Origin: Bacillota bacterium
Lineage (GTDB): Bacteria > Bacillota > Clostridia > Christensenellales > SZUA-584
DNA: 64,000 nt
Direction of reading: 5' to 3'
Assembly (NCBI GenBank): GCA_023410475.1
Contig: JAEYPS010000021.1
Coordinates: 62,001-126,000, forward strand
This document shows, piece after piece, positions 9,344-17,210 of the stretch. The notes below the pieces were generated by a model. The model did no database searches, was not told the origin of the DNA, and was given only the letters and a program-made list of their open reading frames with translations. How positions within the stretch are numbered: position 1 is the stretch's first letter; the number at the start of each line of letters is the position of its first letter. A program made the position numbers and the translations under genes.

Positions 9344-10079
9344 TATTGAAAGCTTGTGGGCCAGATATACAAAGGAAAGAACTCTGGAGCTCAAGAACGA
9401 GCTTGTGCTTTATTACATCGACAGAGTGAAGAGCATCGTACTGCGCATGATCCCGAATTATAAGGGCTACGGGAACTACGACGACATGCTGTCCTGCGGA
9501 ATACTCGGCTTGATGGACGCGATAGAAAAATATGATACCACACGGCAGGTAAAGTTTGAATACTACGCGGCCATGCGCATAAAGGGCGAGATAATAGACA
9601 ACATCCGCAAGCAGGACTGGGCGCCTTCTAGCTTAAGGCGCAAAATAAAGTCTATAACGGACGCCTACAGCGAGCTTGAAAACAGGCTGCACCGCGAGCC
9701 AAACGACGAAGAGGTAGCGGAATATCTCGGGATGGAAGAGGAAGAGCTTTTAAAGACTCTCGAGAAATCCCAGATGTTCAACGTGGTCTACTTTGAGGAG
9801 ATGGCGCAGGAAGATTACCCTTGGGAGAGCACGGTGCAGGACAATGATGAATCGATGGAGGAGAAAATAGAGGGCAAGGAGATGGTCAAGATACTCTCGG
9901 ACCTCATTGAGAACCTCCCGGAGAAGGAAAAGCTCGTGGTAACGCTCTATTACTACGAAGAGATGACGCTGAAGGAAATAGCGCAGGTAATGGGCGTTTC
10001 CGAATCGCGGGCGTCGCAGATCCACTCGAAGGCCGTTATGAAGCTTAGGACCAAGATGCAGTACGCGCAGGCGCTCTAA
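9309..10079 (+). CDS. fliA: Flagellar sigma factor FliA/SigD (sigma-28)
   Basis: This is the RNA polymerase sigma factor for late flagellar genes. With ATG 9309, after AAAGGAG, the product is 256 residues, the family length; it overlaps the PilZ gene by 35 bases. Region 2 is visible around DMLSCGILGLMDAIEKYD and YYAAMRIKGEIIDNIRKQDWAPSSLRRK, and region 4 at LPEKEKLVVTLYYYEEMTLKEIAQVMGVSESRASQIHSKA. Its likely targets in this window are the CCGATA-type promoters before fliC and the late operon; its anti-sigma partner flgM is at 12714. Confidence 0.96.
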   Translation: MGVLSMIQKETDIESLWARYTKERTLELKNELVLYYIDRVKSIVLRMIPNYKGYGNYDDMLSCGILGLMDAIEKYDTTRQVKFEYYAAMRIKGEIIDNIRKQDWAPSSLRRKIKSITDAYSELENRLHREPNDEEVAEYLGMEEEELLKTLEKSQMFNVVYFEEMAQEDYPWESTVQDNDESMEEKIEGKEMVKILSDLIENLPEKEKLVVTLYYYEEMTLKEIAQVMGVSESRASQIHSKAVMKLRTKMQYAQAL

Positions 10080-10109
10080 GCCGTTAGATATGATTTTTTG
10101 AGGTGATAT

Positions 10110-10607
10110 ATGGATATAACACACTATTCGTTCGCGTTTTTCGTTTTTGTGCTGCTCTGCGCGCTGATATTGATTAACGCCAGAGTCAGCCGCGGAAAAA
10201 GAAAAGATGACACAGGAAGCTTCGAGAAGGAGCAGCGGCTGTTTCGTCTTTATCAGAACATAGAAGACATGATGGCCGGTTTTGAGGAATATGCCGAAGA
10301 GGCGAAGAGTGAGATAGCACGCGGGCTCGAGCAGCTAAACGCTCACGCTTTGGTAAGCGAGCCCGGCAGCGCGATAGTAAATGCCGCATCGGACGAAATC
10401 ATTGCGCCCGAGCCGGAAAAAACGGCGAAAAGCAAGACATCCGCAAAGAAAGAAGCCCTAGAAATGAAGCCTGAGGATCGGATACCGCTGCTTGTTAAAA
10501 AGGGAATGAGCAAGAGCGAAATAGCAAAGGAGCTCGGTCTTTCCATCAGGGAAGTCACCCTTATAATGGATATTAAAAAAATTACGTTTCCGGACGATAA
10601 AGCCTAA
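10110..10607 (+). CDS. SwrB-like membrane-anchored protein (DUF6115 type)
   Basis: The 165-residue product has one N-terminal membrane helix (about 7-24), a charged helical middle, and a C-terminal helix-turn-helix-like segment (RIPLLVKKGMSKSEIAKELG, then SIREVTLIMDI). This layout, and its place immediately downstream of the flagellar sigma gene, match Bacillus SwrB/YlxL, which activates the flagellar type III apparatus at the FliF-FliG-FliP stage. Sequence identity cannot be measured here, so the homology is inferred from architecture and synteny. ATG 10110 follows GAGGTGAT. Confidence 0.65.
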   Translation: MDITHYSFAFFVFVLLCALILINARVSRGKRKDDTGSFEKEQRLFRLYQNIEDMMAGFEEYAEEAKSEIARGLEQLNAHALVSEPGSAIVNAASDEIIAPEPEKTAKSKTSAKKEALEMKPEDRIPLLVKKGMSKSEIAKELGLSIREVTLIMDIKKITFPDDKA

Positions 10608-10632
10608 AGCACAGCGTGTTTTTTACCGATAT
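10605..10632 (+). promoter_or_regulatory. Sigma-28 (SigD) promoter of the late operon
   Basis: TAAA (10605-10608) and CCGATAT (10626-10632) match the SigD consensus TAAA-N14-16-CCGATAT, with a spacer of 17, one base longer than ideal. The -35 overlaps the stop of the SwrB-like gene. Transcription would start near 10640 and give a leader of roughly 70 bases before flgG. The downstream genes (hook-associated proteins, flgM, csrA) are typical SigD targets. Confidence 0.6.
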
Positions 10633-10659
10633 ACATATTGGAGAATTAAAAGGAGAAGA

Positions 10660-10686
10660 CCCCAAAAGGCTAGGAGCTTTTTGGGG
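10660..10686 (+). promoter_or_regulatory. Leader hairpin with GGA in the loop, candidate CsrA site
   Basis: CCCCAAAA (10660-10667) pairs with TTTTGGGG (10679-10686), extended inward by a G-T pair and GCT/AGC, leaving TAGGA at the tip. The stem is strong, but no T-run follows, so it is not an ordinary terminator. GGA in an apical loop is the core of CsrA targets. Three further GGA triplets lie in the same leader, at 10640, 10652 and in the Shine-Dalgarno at 10703. Confidence 0.5.
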
Positions 10687-10712
10687 TGTAAATATATGAA
10701 AAGGACGGCTTT

Positions 10713-11453
10713 ATGATAAGAAGCTTTTATACCGCAGGCACGGGGATGCTGACGCAAAGAGACAGGATGGATGTGCTGACCAATAACCTTACGAACGCTG
10801 ATACGACGGGGTTTAAATCGGACTCTCTCGTTCTTCGCGGTTTTAAGGATATTATGATCAGCATGTACAGCGGAACGCGCGCATCGGGAACGGTCGGGAT
10901 GCTGGGGAACGGTGCGCACAACAGCAGAGTTATCACGTCTTTCATGCAGGGAAGCCTTGAAGGCACGGGCAGGAGCCTCGACTTCGCGCTTGAAGGAGAT
11001 GGATTCTTCGTGGTGTCTACCCCGGGCGGAGAGAGGTACACGAGAGACGGCAGCTTTTCCGTCAGCTCGGACGGTTACCTATTGAGCAGCGGGGGTTATT
11101 ATGTGCAAGGCCAAAACGCAAGGATATACGTGGGCGGCGACGGTTTTGCCGTTAACGAAGAAGGAAATGTTTCCGTAAACGGCGCGGTCACCGACAGGAT
11201 AAGGATAGTGCGCTTTGAAAACGCGGCCAGCCTTCGAAAGGACGGCAACAACCTTTACACGAGCGGTGTAAGGCCATTGCAGGATAATGACACAAAGGTT
11301 ATGCAGGGGTTTATTGAAGGGTCAAACGTCGATATTTCCGGGGAGCTTACGAATATGCTCGCGGTCTCCCGTTCATACGAGACTAACCAGCGAGTGCTTC
11401 GCATGGTGGACGGCACGCTCGAAAAATCGGTGAACAGCATAGGAAGGATTTAA
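10713..11453 (+). CDS. flgF: Flagellar distal rod protein, FlhO/FlgF type
   Basis: First of two tandem rod genes. The 246-residue product starts with the rod signature (GMLTQRDRMDVLTNNLTNADTTGFKSDS) and ends with SGELTNMLAVSRSYETNQRVLRMVDGTLEKSVNSIGRI, the FlgE/F/G C-terminal helix. It corresponds by position to Bacillus FlhO; FlgF and FlgG are hard to separate by eye. Start ATG 10713 follows AAGGA. It heads the late operon, three bases before the second rod gene. Confidence 0.85.
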   Translation: MIRSFYTAGTGMLTQRDRMDVLTNNLTNADTTGFKSDSLVLRGFKDIMISMYSGTRASGTVGMLGNGAHNSRVITSFMQGSLEGTGRSLDFALEGDGFFVVSTPGGERYTRDGSFSVSSDGYLLSSGGYYVQGQNARIYVGGDGFAVNEEGNVSVNGAVTDRIRIVRFENAASLRKDGNNLYTSGVRPLQDNDTKVMQGFIEGSNVDISGELTNMLAVSRSYETNQRVLRMVDGTLEKSVNSIGRI

Positions 11454-11456
11454 TAA

Positions 11457-12212
11457 ATGCAATCTATATACAGCGCGAAACTGGGACTGAAAACACAGCA
11501 GCAGAGGCTTGACGTGATAGCGTCAAACATTGCAAACGTAGGCACTGTAGGCTATAAGCGCCAGAGCGCACTCTTCAGGGATGCTCTTTACACGCAGATG
11601 ATGGATCCCTCCAACGTATCGAGCACCGAAAACTTAAAGCAGGGCAGCGGGGTCATACTGACATCCACGAATCGAAGCTATATGCCCGGGACGCCCTTGC
11701 ACACGGGAGACGAGCTCGACCTATATATAGACGGAGACGGGTTTTTTACAGTTGAGGGACGCGGCGGGAACGTAATGTATACGCGGGCCGGAAGCTTTAA
11801 GCTCTCGGTGGAGCAGGACGGGCAGTATATAGTAACGCCCGACGGCAACTATCTGCTTGATTCTGACGGGCAAAGGATAAGGATACCCGATGTCGCGGGC
11901 ACCGTTTCGGTGTCTGAAACGGGTGAGATGACCGCGGGAGGCGCGGTGCTCGCGACGCTGAGGCTCGTAACGTTTACAAACAAGGACGGGCTGTCGCTCT
12001 CGGGAAGCGGATGCTACACGGTTACGGCAGCTTCCGGAGACGCTGTGCCCTCAGACGCAGGAATAAGGCAGGGTTATCTCGAATCTTCTAATGTGGATGT
12101 AAGCACCGAATTCACGCAGATGATACGCGCGCAAAGAGCGTTCTCGCTCGCGGGCAGAGCGCTTGCCACATGGAATGAGATGGAGACGGTCACGAATAAC
12201 CTGCGTACCTGA
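11457..12212 (+). CDS. flgG: Flagellar distal rod protein FlgG (FlhP type)
   Basis: Second of the tandem pair, 251 residues, with the N-terminal helix KTQQQRLDVIASNIANVGTVGYKRQS and C-terminal SSNVDVSTEFTQMIRAQRAFSLAGRALATWNEM. FlgG builds the distal rod that crosses the peptidoglycan. The SSNVDVS..F..MI.AQR tail is the usual FlgG signature. ATG 11457 comes three bases after the previous stop. Position matches Bacillus FlhP. Confidence 0.88.
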   Translation: MQSIYSAKLGLKTQQQRLDVIASNIANVGTVGYKRQSALFRDALYTQMMDPSNVSSTENLKQGSGVILTSTNRSYMPGTPLHTGDELDLYIDGDGFFTVEGRGGNVMYTRAGSFKLSVEQDGQYIVTPDGNYLLDSDGQRIRIPDVAGTVSVSETGEMTAGGAVLATLRLVTFTNKDGLSLSGSGCYTVTAASGDAVPSDAGIRQGYLESSNVDVSTEFTQMIRAQRAFSLAGRALATWNEMETVTNNLRT

Positions 12213-12284
12213 TGCGGATAAACCAAAATAATGAGACGATGAGGTGCGTCAAAGCCTTAATCACGGGCTAAAGAGGAGTGTTGT

Positions 12285-12692
12285 ATGAACGGCAAGGTGT
12301 CGCAATGCAAAAACTGCAGAAGGATATTTCAGTCGCTGGGGGCGGAATTCTGTCCTAACTGTGCCGAAGAGATGGACGCAAGCTTTCAGAAAGTGAAGAA
12401 CTATATATACGACCATCCTCACGCCAACGTCCTCGACATTTCGGAAGGCACAGGCATTGCTGAAAAAATGGTGCTGTATTTTCTTAAGGAAGGCCGTCTT
12501 TCGATGGGAGACGAGTCATGCGGACTCGAATGCGAGATGTGCGCAAAGCCTATATCGGCAGGGCGTTTTTGCAAGAGCTGTCAGAGTATGTTCCAGAGCG
12601 CGTTCAGCAAAGTGTCGCCTAACCCCGCAAGACAGGAAAGCGCTCAGCAAGATAAGAACACGCTTGGTAAAATGCACTTTAAGATTAAATAA
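12285..12692 (+). CDS. yvyF: Flagellar operon zinc-ribbon protein (YvyF/TIGR03826 family)
   Basis: The 135-residue product has two cysteine clusters, CKNC...CPNC at about 8-30 and CEMC...CKSC in the second half, which could hold two zinc ions, with a winged-helix-like middle (YDHPHANVLDISEGTGIAEKMVLYFLKEGRL). The family occurs in Firmicute flagellar operons next to flgM, as in Bacillus comF-yvyF-flgM, and is thought to affect late gene expression. ATG 12285 follows AAGAGGAG. The exact function is not known. Confidence 0.8.
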   Translation: MNGKVSQCKNCRRIFQSLGAEFCPNCAEEMDASFQKVKNYIYDHPHANVLDISEGTGIAEKMVLYFLKEGRLSMGDESCGLECEMCAKPISAGRFCKSCQSMFQSAFSKVSPNPARQESAQQDKNTLGKMHFKIK

Positions 12693-12713
12693 AAGTTTGA
12701 AGAGGTGAGTTTG

Positions 12714-12989
12714 ATGAGGATAGATTCAATTCCCCCAAAAGAACTGTTGAGCAAATACATTCACGTCAGGGAAAAGATGGCGGAGCCCGTTAAAACGTCG
12801 GCGGCCGATGAGGCACAGCTGACCCAAGAGGCAAAGACATTCTCAGCGGCGCTGAAAGCGGCGAAGGAATCGCTCGAGACGCGAAGCCCTGTAGAAGCGG
12901 CTCGTATAGCGGAAGTTGCCCGGCAGGTAAAAGAGGGTACGTATTCGGTGCCCAGCATAAAGGTAGCTGAAAAAATACTGGGGAAATAA
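12714..12989 (+). CDS. flgM: Anti-sigma-28 factor FlgM
   Basis: FlgM binds SigD/FliA until it is secreted on hook completion. The product is 91 residues from ATG 12714, the best placed start after GAGGTGA; TTG 12711 and GTG 12705 are alternatives. The C-terminal sigma-binding helices are recognisable (RIAEVARQVKEGTYSVPSIKVAEKILG). It lies inside the operon with the sigma-28 promoter at 10605, which makes the usual negative feedback loop. Confidence 0.9.
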   Translation: MRIDSIPPKELLSKYIHVREKMAEPVKTSAADEAQLTQEAKTFSAALKAAKESLETRSPVEAARIAEVARQVKEGTYSVPSIKVAEKILGK

Positions 12990-13052
12990 GCGGCCATTAA
13001 CATTCCAAAAGCTATAGGCTGTTTGGGCACCCGGTATAAAAGGAGGCGTCAA

Positions 13053-13547
13053 TTGGAGCATTTATATGAAAGGCTCGGGGCTTTGATTACCCGTGAGATA
13101 AAGGTTTACAGCGAGCTGCTCGATCTTTCCCAAAAGGAAAAAGAAGAGATAATAAAAAACGAAGTAGCGCAGATTAACGCGATAGTCGCAAAGAAGCAGT
13201 CGCTGCTCCAAAAAATAAAGCAGCTTGATTCCGAAAGGAAAGAGCTGTTTTGCGGTTTTTCGGAGGAGGGCGGGATACAAAATCCCAGCTATCAGGAAAT
13301 TATAGCGACGGCCAAAGGAGCCATAAGAGAAAAGCTTGCAGAGTCGGCTTCGCAGCTCGATAACACGGCCGCAGAATTAAGACGCGTAAGCGCGCTTAAC
13401 AGAGAGCTGATAGATACACAGATGAAATACACTTCGTTCTTTTTAAACCTTATTACAGGCGGTTTGGATACGACGAGTACTTACTCGAATTCCGGCAGGC
13501 TCAGCGAAAAAAACAAAAATTACAGCCTGCTGGATCAAACGATTTAA
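13053..13547 (+). CDS. flgN: Hook-associated protein chaperone FlgN
   Basis: FlgN is the export chaperone for FlgK and FlgL, whose genes follow. The 164-residue product is helical with heptad-like spacing over most of its length (ELLDLSQKEKEEIIKNEVAQINAIVAKKQSLLQKI) and ends in a flexible serine-rich tail. The start is TTG 13053, six bases after AGGAGGCGTC; an upstream in-frame GTG/ATG-type extension would place the Shine-Dalgarno inside the gene. Confidence 0.85.
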   Translation: MEHLYERLGALITREIKVYSELLDLSQKEKEEIIKNEVAQINAIVAKKQSLLQKIKQLDSERKELFCGFSEEGGIQNPSYQEIIATAKGAIREKLAESASQLDNTAAELRRVSALNRELIDTQMKYTSFFLNLITGGLDTTSTYSNSGRLSEKNKNYSLLDQTI

Positions 13548-13557
13548 GGCGGTTAAA

Positions 13558-15048
13558 ATGTCGAGTTTATTTTACAGTCTGGAAATTGCCAAAACAGGGC
13601 TGTATGTAAGCCAGCACGGGCTTACCCTGACGGGCAACAATATATCCAACGCCAACACTCAAGGCTATACGCGCCAGAGGATGGTGGTGGAGTCCATTTC
13701 GCCTTCGGTCTTGAGCCGGTTCAACGAAGGGCTTAAGGTCGGCGGAGGCGCCTCGCTCAAGCAGATAGACCAGATAAGATGCGCTTATATAGACAGGCAG
13801 CTCAGGGGTGAATACTCGGCGCTCGGGCAATGGAGCAAACGCTCATCAGAGCTTGATTTCATAGAGTCGATACTGGACGAGACGGATGAGAGCGCGAGCA
13901 TATCCACGGCTCTCGCGGATTTTTACGACAGCCTTAACAAGCTGACCACCGATCCCGGAAGCGTTGAGGTGCGCACGAACGTGCAGCAGAACACCATAAA
14001 GCTCTGTGAAACGCTCAACTACTACTATAGCCAGCTTGTCGCGCAGCAGAATTCATACAACGAATCCATACTCGCTACGGTGAACCAGGTAAATGACCTT
14101 CTGAGCGGCATCGCGGATTACAACAGGCAGGTCTATGCTTATGAGCTGAGCGGGCACTCGGCTAACGAGCTTCGCGATAAGCGCGCTCTGCTTGTGGACG
14201 AGCTTTCGCAGCTGATAAACATAGAGTATACCGAAAATTCCAACGGCGAGCTTACGATAACCACGCAGGGACAGACGCTTGTCAACCACAATGTCGCCAC
14301 GCTGCTTCGGGCAGAGCCTGAGCTTACGGGTGTGGTGTCGGGCGAGGCGGGTTATTACGAGATATATCTGGGCAGTGAAACTACGCCGTTCCTATACAGC
14401 GAAGGCGAGCTAAAAGCGTTAAAAGACCTGCGCGACGGCGATACGGTAAACAATATAGGCGTGCCTTATCTTTTGAGCAGCCTCAACACGCTTGCCAGAA
14501 GCCTTGCGGAGGAATTCAACACAGTGCATCGCACGGGCTACACGATACCGTACGGCGGGGGAGCGTCACTGACAAACGTCGACTTCTTCAATGTGCCGAC
14601 GGGAGGATATACGAATGTAACGGCGGGCAATATTAGGCTCTCAGACGCCGTGCTCGCGGATGTGAGAAACATAGCCACTTCAGACAGCGCTGTTGACCCC
14701 ACGGCGGCAAATTCGCACATGGGCAACAATAAGATAGCGCTGCTGTTGTATAAGCTCACATCGAGAACAGACCTTCCCACGGTTGGAGGCTTTGACAATT
14801 TCCTCAAAAGCTTTATAGTGCAAGTTGGCATCGCGTCTAAAACAGCGAGGGAGATGTTTGGTAGTCAAAGCACTATAATATCAAACCTTGAAACGCGCAG
14901 GGAATCAATATCCGGCGTTTCCATAGACGATGAGATGGTAAACCTTATAGCGTACCAGCATTCTTACGCCGCTGCTTCACGCGTAATGACGGCGATAGAC
15001 GACGCTTTGGACACTCTTATTAACGGTACGGGACGTGTCGGGCGGTAG
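13558..15048 (+). CDS. flgK: Hook-associated protein 1, FlgK
   Basis: FlgK forms the first hook-filament junction ring. The 496-residue product begins with SLFYSLEIAKTGLYVSQHGLTLTGNNISNANTQGYTRQR, the FlgK form of the rod/hook signature, and ends with EMVNLIAYQHSYAAASRVMTAIDDALDTLINGTGRVGR, which packs against the N-terminal helix. ATG 13558 lies ten bases after flgN, whose product is its chaperone. Confidence 0.96.
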   Translation: MSSLFYSLEIAKTGLYVSQHGLTLTGNNISNANTQGYTRQRMVVESISPSVLSRFNEGLKVGGGASLKQIDQIRCAYIDRQLRGEYSALGQWSKRSSELDFIESILDETDESASISTALADFYDSLNKLTTDPGSVEVRTNVQQNTIKLCETLNYYYSQLVAQQNSYNESILATVNQVNDLLSGIADYNRQVYAYELSGHSANELRDKRALLVDELSQLINIEYTENSNGELTITTQGQTLVNHNVATLLRAEPELTGVVSGEAGYYEIYLGSETTPFLYSEGELKALKDLRDGDTVNNIGVPYLLSSLNTLARSLAEEFNTVHRTGYTIPYGGGASLTNVDFFNVPTGGYTNVTAGNIRLSDAVLADVRNIATSDSAVDPTAANSHMGNNKIALLLYKLTSRTDLPTVGGFDNFLKSFIVQVGIASKTAREMFGSQSTIISNLETRRESISGVSIDDEMVNLIAYQHSYAAASRVMTAIDDALDTLINGTGRVGR

Positions 15049-15063
15049 CCCCGGGAGGAACAT

Positions 15064-15999
15064 ATGCGTATAACAAGCAATATGATGACTAAAGATTTTC
15101 TAAAAAATCTGAATACAAATCTTACGAGTCTTGCTAAATCTCAAAGGCAGATAGCGACGGGCAAGGTCATGACACGGCTTTCGGACGACCCTGTAAGGCT
15201 TATATCAAGCCTGCAGTGCAGAGCGAAGCTAAGCAAGCTCGAGCACTATAAAAACGCTCTTGGGGCCGCTACGGACTGGCTAGACCAGACGGAGTCTTCC
15301 GTCTCCGAGCTTAACGATATAGTAAAGACAGCGTACGAGACCGCCGTAAGGATGTCGAACGACTTTCTCTCGTCTGACGACAAGCAGGCCGCGGCAGCGC
15401 TTATAGGCCAGCTTCGCGATCACGCGCTTATGCTTGCCAACAGCCAGTCGAGCGACAAGTACATATTCGGCGGATACAACGTTGACAAAAAGCCTTTTAC
15501 GGTGGACGGATCCGGAAACATATTATATAACGGCGTTGATCTGACGGACGCCGCGGATCCGGACCTTATTGATATGGCCTCTCAGAATATCGAATACGAG
15601 ATAGGCTATGACAGCACCATGAAAATTTCGATAACCGGAGCGGAATTTTTAGGAATGGGAGAGGATAATCTGTATACGGTGTTGAATAATTTCTATAACG
15701 CTCTTCAAAGTGATGCAAACGCCGACGAGATAGGCGTATTTGTTGAGAAGCTTGCGGGCGCTCAGACCAGGACGCTCACGACGCAGTCGAAGGTGGGGGG
15801 CATGGTCAACAGGCTCGAACTGCTGCAGAACAGGTATGAGCACGAAACATTGACATATAAAGAGCGCAAATCCAACCTTGAGGACATAGACATAGCCGAA
15901 GCCTATTTGAACTACAGCCTGGCTCAAACGGTATACAACGCGTCGCTCCAGGTGGGCACCGAGATAATACAGCGTACCATACTTGATTATATAAGGTAA
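15064..15999 (+). CDS. flgL: Hook-associated protein 3, FlgL
   Basis: FlgL is the second junction protein, related to flagellin. The 311-residue product starts RITSNMMTKDFLKNLNTNLTSLAKSQRQIATGKVMTRLSDDP and ends with the flagellin-like ALIETEAYLNYSLAQTVYNASLQVGTEIIQRTILDYIR-type helix (here DIDIAEAYLNYSLAQTVYNASLQ). ATG 15064 follows GGGAGGAAC. Confidence 0.96.
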   Translation: MRITSNMMTKDFLKNLNTNLTSLAKSQRQIATGKVMTRLSDDPVRLISSLQCRAKLSKLEHYKNALGAATDWLDQTESSVSELNDIVKTAYETAVRMSNDFLSSDDKQAAAALIGQLRDHALMLANSQSSDKYIFGGYNVDKKPFTVDGSGNILYNGVDLTDAADPDLIDMASQNIEYEIGYDSTMKISITGAEFLGMGEDNLYTVLNNFYNALQSDANADEIGVFVEKLAGAQTRTLTTQSKVGGMVNRLELLQNRYEHETLTYKERKSNLEDIDIAEAYLNYSLAQTVYNASLQVGTEIIQRTILDYIR

Positions 16000-16005
16000 C
16001 ATAAG

Positions 16006-16024
16006 CCGTATCGGCACGATACGG
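16006..16024 (+). promoter_or_regulatory. Intercistronic hairpin before fliW
   Basis: CCGTATC (16006-16012) and GATACGG (16018-16024) form a perfect 7-bp stem with a 5-base loop, ending seven bases before the fliW AGGAGG. No T-run follows, so it may protect or process the mRNA rather than terminate it. Confidence 0.4.
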
Positions 16025-16043
16025 TATGTAAGGAGGATTGGCA

Positions 16044-16523
16044 ATGATCGTCGACACCGACAGGTTCGGTTCTTTCGATATAAAAGACAGCAAGGTAATC
16101 GAATTCCCGCAGGGTCTGCCCGGGTTTGAAGACCTTAAAAAATTCATAATACTCGAAGTCAGCGACACAAAACCTATATACTGGCTTCAGTCTACAGAGA
16201 ACAAATTCATAGCGCTGCCCGTGATAGTTTCGTTCGAGCTCTTGAGCGATTATAATATCTACATAAAGGAGAACGAGCTTGAAGGGTTGTATGTGGAAAG
16301 CAAGAACGATCTTTTGATACTGAACGTTTTGGTCATACCGCAGGACATAAAGGATATGACGATAAACCTCGCGGCTCCTATCGTAATTAATGTCAAGCAC
16401 GGAATCGGAAAACAGATTATAATAGACGCAAAAGAGCTGCCTATAAGATACCCGGGATATGAAGTAGTCATGCAAGGCAGAAAGGAAGGCAAGGATGCTG
16501 GTACTGTCACGGAAAACAGGTGA
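16044..16523 (+). CDS. fliW: Flagellar assembly factor FliW, CsrA antagonist
   Basis: FliW binds either flagellin or CsrA: when flagellin is used up by export, FliW is freed and titrates CsrA. The 159-residue product shows the family core (KVIEFPQGLPGFEDLKKFII near residue 15 and LLILNVLVIPQDIKDMTINLAAPIVIN in the second half). ATG 16044 is seven bases after AGGAGG; the in-frame TTG 16038 is too close. The 3' end overlaps csrA by 29 bases, so translation of the two is probably coupled. Confidence 0.96.
   Translation: MIVDTDRFGSFDIKDSKVIEFPQGLPGFEDLKKFIILEVSDTKPIYWLQSTENKFIALPVIVSFELLSDYNIYIKENELEGLYVESKNDLLILNVLVIPQDIKDMTINLAAPIVINVKHGIGKQIIIDAKELPIRYPGYEVVMQGRKEGKDAGTVTENR
16489..16498 (+). 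promoter_or_regulatory. Candidate CsrA autoregulatory site at the csrA start
   Basis: GCAAGGATGC spans the csrA ATG (16495-16497). It can fold as GCA/TGC around the GGA and is identical to ten bases of the hairpin in the fliC leader. A bound CsrA dimer would cover the start codon; a second GGA lies at 16484-16486 in the Shine-Dalgarno region. Confidence 0.5.
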
Positions 16524-16707
16524 GGGAATAGTCCTCGACAAGGACATAACGATAGATATACTTTCTATCGACGGCGACAGGATCCGCATCGGAATTCAGG
16601 CCCCCAAGGAGATGCGGATTTTCCGCAAAGAGCTGCTTGAAGAGACTATAGACATAAACCGCGCGGCTGTGCAGGCGACGCCGGCGGTCATCAAGCTCGA
16701 AGAATAG
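16495..16707 (+). CDS. csrA: Carbon storage/translational regulator CsrA
   Basis: CsrA is a small RNA-binding dimer that represses translation by covering GGA motifs near Shine-Dalgarno sites; in Bacillus it represses flagellin. The 70-residue product begins MLVLSRKTGEGIVLDKDITIDIL and includes the RNA-binding RIGIQAPKEMRIFRKELLE segment. It starts 29 bases before the fliW stop. The operon ends at a strong terminator 14 bases after its stop codon. Confidence 0.97.
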   Translation: MLVLSRKTGEGIVLDKDITIDILSIDGDRIRIGIQAPKEMRIFRKELLEETIDINRAAVQATPAVIKLEE

Positions 16708-16720
16708 CGTGGTATGCCAT

Positions 16721-16751
16721 GAGGCATCGGGTTTTCCCGGTGTCTCTTTTT
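16721..16751 (+). terminator. Rho-independent terminator of the late operon
   Basis: GAGGCATCGGG (16721-16731) pairs with CCCGGTGTCTC (16736-16746) through an 11-bp stem including two G-T pairs, with a TTTT loop and a following run of five T. It lies just after csrA and should end the transcript that began before the rod genes. Confidence 0.85.
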
Positions 16752-17210
16752 GTGCAAGCCCACACGGCAATGCCGCAATTTCAAAAGGCATGAGATGAGG
16801 AAGCATTAAGTCTGATGAATGGTTTTCGCCTAATAGAAGCATCTCTTGAGAAGAGGCGCGAAGCACTAAACGCCAGACTCGACTTTAGCTTGGCAGTTAA
16901 TGTGCGGACAGCTTTCAGTTAAGGGGAAGCCATAAAAATCCACCGGTTACGCCGTAACGAACGCCCTGTAATATGCATTGCTTCAAGGCGTACTGGGCGA
17001 TAGTAGCCTTCCGGTTGACGGGACTATATTGTGATAACCGGTGGTTTGTTTAGCAGGCTTCCCCTTTGAGGGAAAGCTGGCGCCTACAGGCGGGTGGCGA
17101 GGTGTTGAAGAGCACCGGCAAAGATAGCCGCATCCCACGCTTAGAGTCAGTCCGAAAGGAGTAAGATGCTGCTTTTTGAACTTCGGCGTTTCCGGGGTTA
17201 ATATACAATG
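16752..17210. other. Non-coding region with long inverted repeats and serial hairpins
   Basis: No convincing gene lies between the csrA and fliC terminators. CAGCTTT...GGGGAAGCC (16909-16931) pairs imperfectly with GGCTTCCCC...AAAGCTG (17056-17079); inside it CCACCGGTTA (16940-16949) pairs exactly with TAACCGGTGG (17035-17044), enclosing 85 bases. Short stems follow: CGCC/GGCG (17081-17092), GGTG/CACC (17101-17116), CGGC/GCCG (17116-17130) and GCATC/GATGC (17130-17169) enclosing TCC-GAAA-GGA. Upstream, AGTCTG (16809) pairs with CAGACT (16874). It may be a structured RNA or a palindromic intergenic repeat. No clear promoter or target-site duplication was found. Confidence 0.55.

Noticed and set aside
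16812..16860. CTGATGA followed by GCGAAG, resembling a hammerhead ribozyme core
   Set aside because: Stem II pairing is not convincing, GAAA is absent, and the flanking AGTCTG/CAGACT pairing uses part of the supposed core.
16752..17210. RNase P, tmRNA, 6S, SRP RNA, cobalamin or c-di-GMP riboswitch in the csrA-fliC gap
   Set aside because: None of the conserved cores of these RNAs could be found on either strand.
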